This document shows, piece after piece, positions 1 to 7,612 of a DNA stretch of 64,000 nt. The stretch comes from Prevotellaceae bacterium UBA4301 (GTDB lineage: Bacteria; Bacteroidota; Bacteroidia; Bacteroidales; Bacteroidaceae): the NCBI GenBank assembly GCA_002395775.1, contig DGUV01000056.1, positions 55,744 through 119,743 of the forward strand, in the 5' to 3' direction. Both the position numbers and the translations under genes were made by a program. Every line of letters starts with the position of its first letter. The stretch's first letter is position 1. Below the pieces are notes generated by a model. The model was not told where the DNA came from and did no database searches. It saw only the letters and a program-made list of their open reading frames with translations.

Positions 1-30
1 GTTGCTCTAATCCGACTGAGCTACCGAACC
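1..30 (-). tRNA. tRNA gene, 5' part only (cut by window edge)
   Basis: Read on the minus strand, bases 30 to 1 give a 7-base acceptor strand (GGTTCGG), then TA, then a D-arm with the 4-bp stem GCTC/GAGC and the invariant AG in the loop, then the first bases of the anticodon stem. The anticodon and 3' half lie outside the window, so the amino acid cannot be named. Confidence 0.8.
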
Positions 31-53
31 ATCCTCGTGTTTGCGGCGACAAA

Positions 54-161
54 GGTACGAATAAGCGAGCAAAATACCAAATTTTATTTGAGTATTTTCG
101 AGCGAGAGTACTTTAGAACGTAGTTCAGAGGTACGAATAAGCGAGCAAAATACCAAATTTT
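54..161. repeat. Two direct copies of a 32-bp AT-rich repeat downstream of addB
   Basis: The same 32 bases occur at 54-85 and 130-161 (start GGTACGAATAAGCG, end CAAATTTT), a spacing of 76 bp. A second shared block follows the first copy: 79-97 recurs at 230-248, and a GTACTTTAG block closes both stretches (near 108-116 and 305-313). The whole of 31-315 therefore looks like partial copies of one composite element next to a tRNA gene. No ORF in it is convincing. Confidence 0.7.
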
Positions 162-255
162 GGAGCAGTGAATGCAGAGAAATACTTGTATTTTTCTGCT
201 AAGTCGCGACAAAATAAGACCGATAGGTCAAATTTTATTTGAGTATTTCTTTCCC

Positions 256-288
256 CGCTTTGCTCTGAAAGCGTCACCCTCCGGGGTG
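256..288. terminator. Twin small hairpins after addB, possible terminator
   Basis: Two perfect hairpins stand side by side just beyond the addB stop codon: CGCTTT/AAAGCG (256-261 with 268-273) and CACCC/GGGTG (275-279 with 284-288). No clear T tract follows on the minus strand, so the terminator role is inferred from position. The sequence resembles the hairpin at 57926-57961. Confidence 0.35.
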
Positions 289-315
289 CTGAGCGTCGAG
301 CGGAAGTACTTTAGA

Positions 316-3081
316 TTAGCGATTGCACAGGGCACGAAAGTCACATCTCTTGCATGGATTGTTGCGGTCATCGGGTTTATCCTCAATCTGCACGAATGGT
401 CGCGATGGGTCATAGATTTCCTCAACGGTGCGGCGCATCAGTTGCATGAATCCAGCCTCTAACTCGCGTATGTCCGTAACGAGTTGCTTGCCCAGGGCAA
501 GTGTGGGGTCATATCGTTGAGCATCGCCTGCTGACAATACATAAAAGAGGCAGGGCGCAACGGGGAGTTGTTGTTCGTGGGCCAGTGCAATCGAATAGAG
601 GAAAGTTTGCAGGTAATAGCCTTGCGCCTTTTCGTGTCCTGACTGGAAGATGCTTTCGAGGTCGGGAGGAAAACTTCGTGGCGACTTGCCTGTCTTGTAG
701 TCCACAATGCGCAGGGTGGGACATCCCTGGATGGTCATGATATCCATTCGGTCGATGATGCCTCCTATCTTTAAACTCTTTGTTTGTGAACCGGCGTTGA
801 AATCCAGTGTCAGATAGTGTGGTTTTTCGGCTTCGACGAAGGTGAAGGGTGTGTGTGCCAGGTCCCAGTTGAGGAGTTGTGCCACCAATTTGATGATGAC
901 GTCGCGGATGAGCATGTTCGTACCTCGTGTGGCGGGTGGGAAGCCATTGGTTTCGAAAGCCTGGTCAACAAAGCTTATTAGTCGCAATTGAGGTTGCTGC
1001 ACATAGGGCTCCAAATCGCTTGCCAGTATTTGATTGCGCCCCAATCGGCTGGTAAGGTCGGTGTAGAACAGTTGGCATGTGTCATGGAACAGTGTGCCGA
1101 AATGAAGTACATCGATGCCATCCTGAGGGCGGTCGGGCATGCGCAAGTTGGCCACTTGCTGATAGTAGAAGAGCATGGGGCACTGGATGTACTGATTGAT
1201 GGCAGTTGGCGAGAGTGACGTGCGCCTGAGGAGGCGTTGCATGACGGTGTCGTCCTTATCGATAGTAATGGGCCGTTTGTCGGGAGCCGGAACAGAGGAC
1301 GTACCCAATTCCCTTTGTTCGATGGTGAGAGGCGATTCGGCAATAAGTTGGCGCAGGAAACGGCTTTTCTCGCGTTGCGATGCGCCGCTGGTGGTGTTGT
1401 TGTAGATGAGTGTGATATCGGTGGAGCGCTGCAGCAGTCGATAGAACGAGTAGGCATAGACGGCATCTTGTCGTTGGGTGGTGTCGAGGCCGAAGTGTGA
1501 CCTGAGAATGTATGGGATGAATGAAGTGGTGGCAGATTTCCGTGGTAGGATGCCCTCACCCACGCCCAGCATGATGAGGTGGGGGAAGTCGAGAGCGCGG
1601 GCTTCAAGCAGTCCCATCACCTGTACATTTTGGTCCATCTGGCCGTGGAAGGGGATGCTGGCAGAGGCGAGTGCCTGACGGAGCAAACGGCGTAGCGTAA
1701 GGGGACGCACGTCGAGCAGGCCGTCGCTGACCAACCATCGGAACTGTCCCAGCAACCGATGGAACTGGAATGTGGCTTCGATGTTAAGGGCATCGTCCTC
1801 GGGGAGTGCCTGTCCGAGCGACTCGATGGCCTGTGCCATCCAGTCGATGAGTTGCAAACTGGCAGGCTGGTGGGAGAGGGGAAGCAATGGTTGGGGGAAG
1901 GTGGAGAAGAAGGGATTGCCCTCAAGACGCTCAAGTGCAGTGGGCAGGAATCTTTGTGAGTCGGCATCATAGCCATCGACCTGCAAGTCGATAAGTGCCG
2001 AGAAGTATCCGCTTATGGCAGTGTCGGTGAGAGGAAATCCCATAGTGAGGTTGCAATCGATGCCGTTCGGGATGGAATGCATGGCGGGACGCATCATGGT
2101 TTCGTCGCATAAGACTATGGCCATCTGGCCTTGTTGTCGGTCCTTGCGTTCGGTAAGCCATTGTGGGAGGTAGCGCACCTGGGCATTGTCGGTGGAGGCG
2201 GAGAGTATGCGCACTTGCTTGCCTGGTTGCGTGAAATTGTCGTAGAGGTCGGCAGGCAGTGCAGAGGGGAATCTCTCGAGGTTGTGACGCAAGAACAGAC
2301 CGGCCTCATGCATAGGTTGCTGGGAGGTGTAGTAAACGTCATAGTCCCAGTAGAAAAGTGCCTGCCCAGCATCCTTGAAGGCGGAGAACAAGGCTTCCTC
2401 TACTTCGTCGAGCACGTTGAATCCCACGAAAGCGTGTAAGTGGAGAGAACTCAGGGACGAGAGGCGAGAATGTTCTTCCGTGTTGAGACTTTCCACTACT
2501 TCACGATAGAGGCCCCCCTTGTACATGAGCCCTTCTTGTCGTAACTGGAATTTAAGTTGAGCATACATCTGGGGCATGGCCTTCCACATGCGCAAGAAGC
2601 GTTCTTTCAGTTCACTTTGGTGGTCTGCATCGAAGTGGGCAAAGAACTGGCGCAGGGTGTCCAGTTGTTCGGGTTGCAGGAAATCAGTTCGCTCCATCTC
2701 GGTCAAGTCCGAAGCATTGGCAAAGAGCTTTTCGGCTGGTGCCAGATGTTTGTCGATGTCCGAGAAATCGTTGACGAGCACCTCGCCCCAACCATAGAAA
2801 TCGTCGAGCGAGAGGGGGGAGGGCACGAGTTGTTTGTAGATGTTGTAGAGCCTGCAGACACAAAGTACGGGGTCGGCAGGTATCAAGTCTGAGAATTGCT
2901 GGAAGAGTTCGTCGATGGTGATGAAACGCGGTGCCCACACGGGTCCTTGTGCAATGTGCGAGAGGAACGTGTTGATATATAGCTCAGCGCGCTTGCCAGG
3001 AAAGACGATGGTTACCTCCGAGAGGTTATTGCCATAGCGCCTGATGAGGTCTTGTGCAACATGATATAGGAATGGCTTCAT
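316..3081 (-). CDS. addB: AddB-type helicase-exonuclease subunit, PD-(D/E)XK nuclease
   Basis: Predicted second subunit of the AddAB complex, which resects double-strand breaks for RecA-dependent recombination in the cytoplasm. The 921-aa product opens with an inactivated helicase-like fold. It ends in a RecB-type nuclease: GGIIDRMD (about 773-780), then IVDYKTG with D794 and K796. Four cysteines match the Fe-S staple of AddB nucleases: C634 in the CPMLFYY motif, and C910, C913 and C919 spaced C-x2-C-x5-C at the very end. The gene follows addA with 15 bp between them, so the two are one operon. The 921 aa is shorter than Firmicute AddB, as I would expect for Bacteroidota. The symbol rests on the motifs and the neighbour. 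Confidence 0.88.
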   Translation of the reverse strand: MKPFLYHVAQDLIRRYGNNLSEVTIVFPGKRAELYINTFLSHIAQGPVWAPRFITIDELFQQFSDLIPADPVLCVCRLYNIYKQLVPSPLSLDDFYGWGEVLVNDFSDIDKHLAPAEKLFANASDLTEMERTDFLQPEQLDTLRQFFAHFDADHQSELKERFLRMWKAMPQMYAQLKFQLRQEGLMYKGGLYREVVESLNTEEHSRLSSLSSLHLHAFVGFNVLDEVEEALFSAFKDAGQALFYWDYDVYYTSQQPMHEAGLFLRHNLERFPSALPADLYDNFTQPGKQVRILSASTDNAQVRYLPQWLTERKDRQQGQMAIVLCDETMMRPAMHSIPNGIDCNLTMGFPLTDTAISGYFSALIDLQVDGYDADSQRFLPTALERLEGNPFFSTFPQPLLPLSHQPASLQLIDWMAQAIESLGQALPEDDALNIEATFQFHRLLGQFRWLVSDGLLDVRPLTLRRLLRQALASASIPFHGQMDQNVQVMGLLEARALDFPHLIMLGVGEGILPRKSATTSFIPYILRSHFGLDTTQRQDAVYAYSFYRLLQRSTDITLIYNNTTSGASQREKSRFLRQLIAESPLTIEQRELGTSSVPAPDKRPITIDKDDTVMQRLLRRTSLSPTAINQYIQCPMLFYYQQVANLRMPDRPQDGIDVLHFGTLFHDTCQLFYTDLTSRLGRNQILASDLEPYVQQPQLRLISFVDQAFETNGFPPATRGTNMLIRDVIIKLVAQLLNWDLAHTPFTFVEAEKPHYLTLDFNAGSQTKSLKIGGIIDRMDIMTIQGCPTLRIVDYKTGKSPRSFPPDLESIFQSGHEKAQGYYLQTFLYSIALAHEQQLPVAPCLFYVLSAGDAQRYDPTLALGKQLVTDIRELEAGFMQLMRRTVEEIYDPSRPFVQIEDKPDDRNNPCKRCDFRALCNR

Positions 3082-3096
3082 TTAATTCTTTACCTC

Positions 3097-6000
3097 TTAA
3101 TTATTAATAACAGACACCTCTTCTACTTTATTTCTATATACATACCAGAGCCATCCTTCGACATGTTTCTGGGGATACATGTCTTGCAGGATTTCGATGT
3201 AGCGAGCCACCTGCTTCTGATGTTCCTCGGTAGGTCGGCCGAATTTGAAATCAACGATGATGATGCGTTCGGGCGACATCATGACACGGTCGGGCCGACG
3301 TTTCTCCAACTTCTCGTTTTCGGGACTGGGTACCAGTATGTTGCGCTCGTTAAAGAGTTGATATTTGCCTGAGAACCAGTCCTGCACTCTGGGGCTGCGC
3401 AGACCATTGTGAGCCAGTTGACGCACCTGCTTGAGCTGTGTCTCGCTCTTCAGTATGCCCTGTTGAGCAAGACGGCGGGTCACACGCTCAATGTCGTCGG
3501 CACTATTGATCTGGCTGAACACATAGTGCAGAAGTTTTCCCTTCTTCAGATAGGTAAGTTGTTGCTCGTCAACCTCATCCTCCCCTTTCTGCACGAACTC
3601 CTGTGCGTCGCCACTCTGTTGGAATGTGAAGCTTGTTCCCTCCTCGAATGCTCCTTGCAACATACAACTTTCACTATGCTTTTCGGATAACGGTTTGGAA
3701 CGCAACGAGCCCATGGTATAGGTGGTCAGGGTGGGGTCTTCATCGCAAGTACTTGCCTCCATCTCCGTCACCTTGCCGAGACATTGGTGCATGAGGTCGG
3801 CAACACTTTCGTCAGTCTTGTCCTGAGGCATTTCGGTTTTGCTGAGTCCCCACACCAGCAGATTCTCCTTGGCGCGTGTGAATGCCACATAGAGGGCGTT
3901 TAATTCGTCAGCACGTTTGTTGAGGTGCTCCAGTTCGAAGTCGCCTTCAAATGGGGTGCCGACCACCTTCTTTGAGGTGAGCTGCACGGATATGGAGCCC
4001 ATTTCATTAAGAGGAGGTCGCTCGGGGCGGCACCATTGTGGGTCGCCATCGGTTCTGATATCCTTTTCAATAGTCCATTCTGCAAAGGGCATCAAGACTG
4101 TGTGAAAGGCCAGCCCCTTCGATTTGTGGATGGTCAGGATGCGTATGCCGTCTGCCTCCCCTCCAGGTACAGCCACTTCTTTCAGATGCTCATCCCAGTA
4201 TTGGATGAAGGTGGGGATGTCGGCAGGATTCTCATGCAGATAGTTTGAGAGTTCGTCGAAGAAACATAGGAGATAGGCTTCCTGCCCCTCAATCTTGTTG
4301 AGCGAGAGTAGGCCGACAAGCCTCTCGCAAAGTTCATACAGAGGCAGTCGCTGCAGGTCGTCGAGATGTTGGATGAATGCTTCGGGGAGCAATTCATTGA
4401 GCGGGGGGAGCAGGAAGTCGCTTTCTGTGACATCCTTTCGCATGACATCACGCAAATAGTGTTTGGCCACAAATCGTGCGGCAATGGGGTTGCGTTCAGG
4501 GTCGTCCACCATCTGCAAGGCTCCCATCAGCATGCCTATGCTCACAGATGTACCTAACAGGAAGGCTTCGTCGCTCACCAGGCGTACCTGAGGCATGCGT
4601 TCCGAGAAATGTTGGATGAGTGGGGCTATGTATTTTCCTTTCCTCAGCAGGAAGGCCATCTCGTTATAGGCCACTCCATGTCGGTGGAGTTCAGTTACTT
4701 GCTGGCACACGTCATCAAGCATGCGCCGAGGCCATGCCTCCGTTACTTCCTTGTCGTTGGAGTGACAGATGGTGATACGCACCCAGCCTGCATCCTTGCT
4801 CTTGTGCTTAAGGTCGATGTTTTGGTGCACGTCGCTGTAAAGTTCTGTCAGTTGGGTGGTGCCAGCTATCTGGTCGAGTCTTTGTGCAGCATGTGGGAAG
4901 AAACTGTTGTTGAAGTCCACAATTTTGCCCTGACTGCGATAGTTTGTGTCCAGTGGCCGTTGCGTGAGAGGCGTGCCCTGATAGCCATTGTGCTCCAAAC
5001 CGTGCAGGATGTGCCAGTCACCGTTGCGCCAGCGGTAGATGCTTTGCTTGATGTCTCCCACCACCATACTCAGCCCGCCCGATGACAGATTGTCGAGCAG
5101 CAGGGAGCGGAAGTTCTCCCATTGTAGTTGGCTGGTGTCCTGAAATTCGTCAATCATGATGTTGTTGAAGGTGGTACCGATGCGCTCGAAAACAAACGAG
5201 GCATCGTCACTTCCCACCATGCGCTTCAATAGAATGGGCGTACGGGCGAGCATGAAACGGTTGCGTTCACCTGACAGGCGCGTCACCTCCTTGTCGATGG
5301 CACCCAACAAACCCATGGGCGATAGGTTGCGCGACACTATGTCGATGCTCCTGACCCGTGCGCTGGCCTGCTCGAAGGTATTATGCAGGAGTGAGAGTCG
5401 GCTTACGAGTTGTTCCCTAACGGGGCGCATCGAAGGCTCCTTGCGCAGGCGAGCCGATAGAATATCCATTTCGCCGTTTTCCATTTTCTGCAGGTTCTTT
5501 CCATATTCCACGTCCAGTTGACCCGCTTTCATGGCTTCCACAAATTTCTTTACCTGCGTGCTGTATGTCACCAACTCCTCATAATCCATCCCCAGGTTTC
5601 GTAATACTTCCTCAAACTTCTCAGCACATTGCATTACGGGTTTCGAAGCCTTTTCTCGCTCTTCTTTCAGCAGTTGACGGAAGTGTGTGATGTTCTCCAG
5701 GTCGAAAGGCTTGTCCTCGGGGTTTAAGACGCGTTTCAGGTAGGCCTCTTCAAACAGCATCTTAGCCATTCCTTTCAGTTCTCCTCGCACGTCCCACGAC
5801 TTGCCGTCAGCCAGTTTCTGTTCGATGTAATTCTTCAGGTAGGGTAGTACCTCGGCATCATCGTGGCGCAGGTTCTCCAATAGATTCTCCACAGCCAGTT
5901 CCACGATGTTCTTGTCATCGAGGTCGGCTTGCAGACGGGCGCTCAAGCCCAGCTCGTGAGCCATGTTGCGTAGCACTGTCTGGAAAAAGGCATCGATGGT

Positions 6001-6342
6001 CGATACGCAAAAGCGTCCGTAGTCGTGCAATATGGCCCATAAGGCCTTGTGGCAGCGTTCTTGCAATTCTTCGTCGGTCAAGGTCAGGTTATAGTCCTCG
6101 CGGAGTAGTTTTCGGAGAGTTTCCTTGTCGGCATTGTCGGCCGTACCCTTCCAAAACTTCTCTAGGAACTCCAGAATACGGTCCTTCATCTCGGCCGTGG
6201 CTTTGTTGGTGAAGGTCACTGCCAGTGTGTGCCGGTATTCCCCTTCGCCCTTTGCTATCAGCAGGGCCAGATATTGCATGGCCAGGTTGTAGGTCTTCCC
6301 GCTTCCTGCCGATGCTTTGAAAAGTAAGAATCGTGGTTTCAT
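3097..6342 (-). CDS. addA: UvrD/AddA-like superfamily I helicase with C-terminal nuclease
   Basis: ATP-driven motor and second nuclease of the AddAB break-processing complex. The 1081-aa protein begins almost at once with a Walker A motif, ASAGSGKT (about 10-17). It then shows the helicase motif IDEFQDTSQLQW, the GDIKQSIYRWR motif, ILTIHKSKGLAF, and ALYVAFTRAKENL. Near the C-terminus DRVMM and IIIVDFKFG form the D and DxK parts of a RecB-family nuclease. This start is chosen because any later ATG would cut into Walker A. A TAttTTTG promoter box lies only five bases upstream, so the mRNA may have almost no leader. Divergent from panB. Confidence 0.92.
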   Translation of the reverse strand: MKPRFLLFKASAGSGKTYNLAMQYLALLIAKGEGEYRHTLAVTFTNKATAEMKDRILEFLEKFWKGTADNADKETLRKLLREDYNLTLTDEELQERCHKALWAILHDYGRFCVSTIDAFFQTVLRNMAHELGLSARLQADLDDKNIVELAVENLLENLRHDDAEVLPYLKNYIEQKLADGKSWDVRGELKGMAKMLFEEAYLKRVLNPEDKPFDLENITHFRQLLKEEREKASKPVMQCAEKFEEVLRNLGMDYEELVTYSTQVKKFVEAMKAGQLDVEYGKNLQKMENGEMDILSARLRKEPSMRPVREQLVSRLSLLHNTFEQASARVRSIDIVSRNLSPMGLLGAIDKEVTRLSGERNRFMLARTPILLKRMVGSDDASFVFERIGTTFNNIMIDEFQDTSQLQWENFRSLLLDNLSSGGLSMVVGDIKQSIYRWRNGDWHILHGLEHNGYQGTPLTQRPLDTNYRSQGKIVDFNNSFFPHAAQRLDQIAGTTQLTELYSDVHQNIDLKHKSKDAGWVRITICHSNDKEVTEAWPRRMLDDVCQQVTELHRHGVAYNEMAFLLRKGKYIAPLIQHFSERMPQVRLVSDEAFLLGTSVSIGMLMGALQMVDDPERNPIAARFVAKHYLRDVMRKDVTESDFLLPPLNELLPEAFIQHLDDLQRLPLYELCERLVGLLSLNKIEGQEAYLLCFFDELSNYLHENPADIPTFIQYWDEHLKEVAVPGGEADGIRILTIHKSKGLAFHTVLMPFAEWTIEKDIRTDGDPQWCRPERPPLNEMGSISVQLTSKKVVGTPFEGDFELEHLNKRADELNALYVAFTRAKENLLVWGLSKTEMPQDKTDESVADLMHQCLGKVTEMEASTCDEDPTLTTYTMGSLRSKPLSEKHSESCMLQGAFEEGTSFTFQQSGDAQEFVQKGEDEVDEQQLTYLKKGKLLHYVFSQINSADDIERVTRRLAQQGILKSETQLKQVRQLAHNGLRSPRVQDWFSGKYQLFNERNILVPSPENEKLEKRRPDRVMMSPERIIIVDFKFGRPTEEHQKQVARYIEILQDMYPQKHVEGWLWYVYRNKVEEVSVINN

Positions 6343-6347
6343 TGCTA

Positions 6348-6355
6348 CAAAAATA
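6348..6355 (-). promoter_or_regulatory. -7 box of the addAB promoter
   Basis: Reads TATTTTTG on the minus strand, a match to the Bacteroidota box TAnnTTTG. TTC, in the place of the usual -33 TTG, lies 19 bases upstream (6375-6377). The box ends five bases before the addA ATG. Confidence 0.55.
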
Positions 6356-6399
6356 CAAAATAATTATAAATAATGAATGGTGGATTGTGATTTATTTTG

Positions 6400-6407
6400 T
6401 ACCTTTG
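6400..6407 (+). promoter_or_regulatory. -7 box of the panB promoter
   Basis: TACCTTTG matches TAnnTTTG. The same TTTTGTAnCTTTG context recurs upstream of cysQ (34970) and mmdA (37861). No good -33 element is seen at 19 bases. The predicted leader is about 120 nt. Confidence 0.5.
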
Positions 6408-6484
6408 CGGCCAATTAAGCTAAAATCCATTAAAACCAGGCCCGAGCGCCCGAAACACAAGGCAGGGCTTTTACCCGTAAATCC

Positions 6485-6524
6485 TTTTAAACTCTTAAAC
6501 GATTAAACTGTTAAACTTTTAAAC
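6485..6524 (+). repeat. Five octamer repeats in the panB leader
   Basis: Five consecutive 8-base units of the form NNTTAAAC (TT, TC, GA, TG and TT as the first two bases) fill 40 bp and end six bases before the panB ATG. Confidence 0.85.
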
Positions 6525-6530
6525 TTAGAT

Positions 6531-7349
6531 ATGTCTGGATACTTAGTAGAAGATACGCGTAAGGTGACTACAAGTCGCCTTATGGAGATGAAGCAGCAAG
6601 GCAAGAAGATAGCAATGCTCACAGCCTATGACTACACGATGGCTCAGATTGTGGATGGGGCAGGAGTGGATGTCATTCTCATCGGTGACAGTGCTTCAAA
6701 TGTGATGGCAGGTAATTTCACCACTTTGCCCATCACCATCGACCAGATGATTTATCATGCCAAAAGCGTTGTCCGGGGTGTGAAGCGCGCCCTTGTGGTG
6801 TGCGATATGCCTTTCGGAACTTATCAGGTGAACAAGACCGAGGGTGTGGAGAATGCCGTGCGCATAATGAAGGAGGCCCACTGCGATGCGCTGAAGCTTG
6901 AGGGCGGTGAGGAGATTATCGATACCGTTCGTGCTATTCTGGCTGCAGGTATTCCTGTGTGTGGTCATCTGGGACTCACCCCGCAAAGCATCAACAAGTT
7001 TGGCACCTATGCCGTTCGGGCCAAGGAAGAGGCTGAGGCTGAGAAACTGGTGCGCGATGCAAAGTTGCTCTCCGAGGCCGGATGTTTTGCTATTGTTTTG
7101 GAAAAGATTCCTGCTGAACTCACAGCCCGTGTATGTCGCGAGGTGAACACTCCCATCATTGGCATTGGGGGTGGGCCTGCCGACGGACAGGTGCTTGTGC
7201 TTCATGACATGTTGGGCATGAACAAGAACTTCTCTCCCAAGTTCCTGCGTCGCTATGCTGACCTTCATACCGTTATGACAGATGCTATTGGTCAATATGT
7301 CTCCGACGTAAAGTCTGGCGACTTCCCCAATTCCGAAGAGCAGTACTGA
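6531..7349 (+). CDS. panB: 3-methyl-2-oxobutanoate hydroxymethyltransferase (ketopantoate hydroxymethyltransferase)
   Basis: First committed step of pantothenate and coenzyme A synthesis: transfers a hydroxymethyl group from 5,10-methylene-tetrahydrofolate to 2-oxoisovalerate, giving ketopantoate. The 272-aa length is normal. Visible family signatures are MLTAYDYTMAQIVD near residue 30, LIGDSASNVMAG (metal and substrate site), DALKLEGG, GHLGLTPQS, and IIGIGGGPADGQVLVLHDMLG near the C-terminus. The gene stands alone, with its own promoter box and a hairpin terminator. No panC or panD is adjacent. ilvE, which uses the neighbouring metabolite pool, lies far away at 55571. Confidence 0.96.
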   Translation: MSGYLVEDTRKVTTSRLMEMKQQGKKIAMLTAYDYTMAQIVDGAGVDVILIGDSASNVMAGNFTTLPITIDQMIYHAKSVVRGVKRALVVCDMPFGTYQVNKTEGVENAVRIMKEAHCDALKLEGGEEIIDTVRAILAAGIPVCGHLGLTPQSINKFGTYAVRAKEEAEAEKLVRDAKLLSEAGCFAIVLEKIPAELTARVCREVNTPIIGIGGGPADGQVLVLHDMLGMNKNFSPKFLRRYADLHTVMTDAIGQYVSDVKSGDFPNSEEQY

Positions 7350-7378
7350 TTTTATTTATTCCAAACCTACTTATTTTG

Positions 7379-7406
7379 AAAGCGGCTCCCCAAGAGTCGC
7401 TTTTTT
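7379..7406 (+). terminator. Terminator of panB
   Basis: The 8-bp stem AGCGGCTC/GAGTCGCT (7381-7388 with 7394-7401, one G-T pair) is followed by a run of six T. Confidence 0.8.
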
Positions 7407-7512
7407 AGTGGATATAAGGTGGGTATGTCGCATCTCCGCATGCAAAAAGAGAGGCTTCTCCTACTCTTTCTATATTATTTTACATCTTTTATTAAAAAAA
7501 GTTAACAAAGTT

Positions 7513-7543
7513 TTTGCGGACATGTGAAAAAAACGTAAATTTG
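7513..7543 (+). promoter_or_regulatory. Promoter of the FAS1/SusCD operon
   Basis: TTTG at 7513-7516, a 19-base spacer, and TAAATTTG at 7536-7543 give a full Bacteroidota promoter. The start codon at 7613 lies about 65 nt downstream of the expected transcript start. No sigma or anti-sigma gene is nearby, and no attenuator is obvious in the leader. Confidence 0.7.
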
Positions 7544-7612
7544 GAGGAATTATGGGGATAATGAACTCCTAAATCGAGTGAAAACAAATATTTAACTAAC
7601 TAATAAACACTA

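Noticed and set aside
6408..6530. Riboswitch in the panB leader
   Set aside because: The leader is mostly octamer repeats and no known aptamer core is visible.
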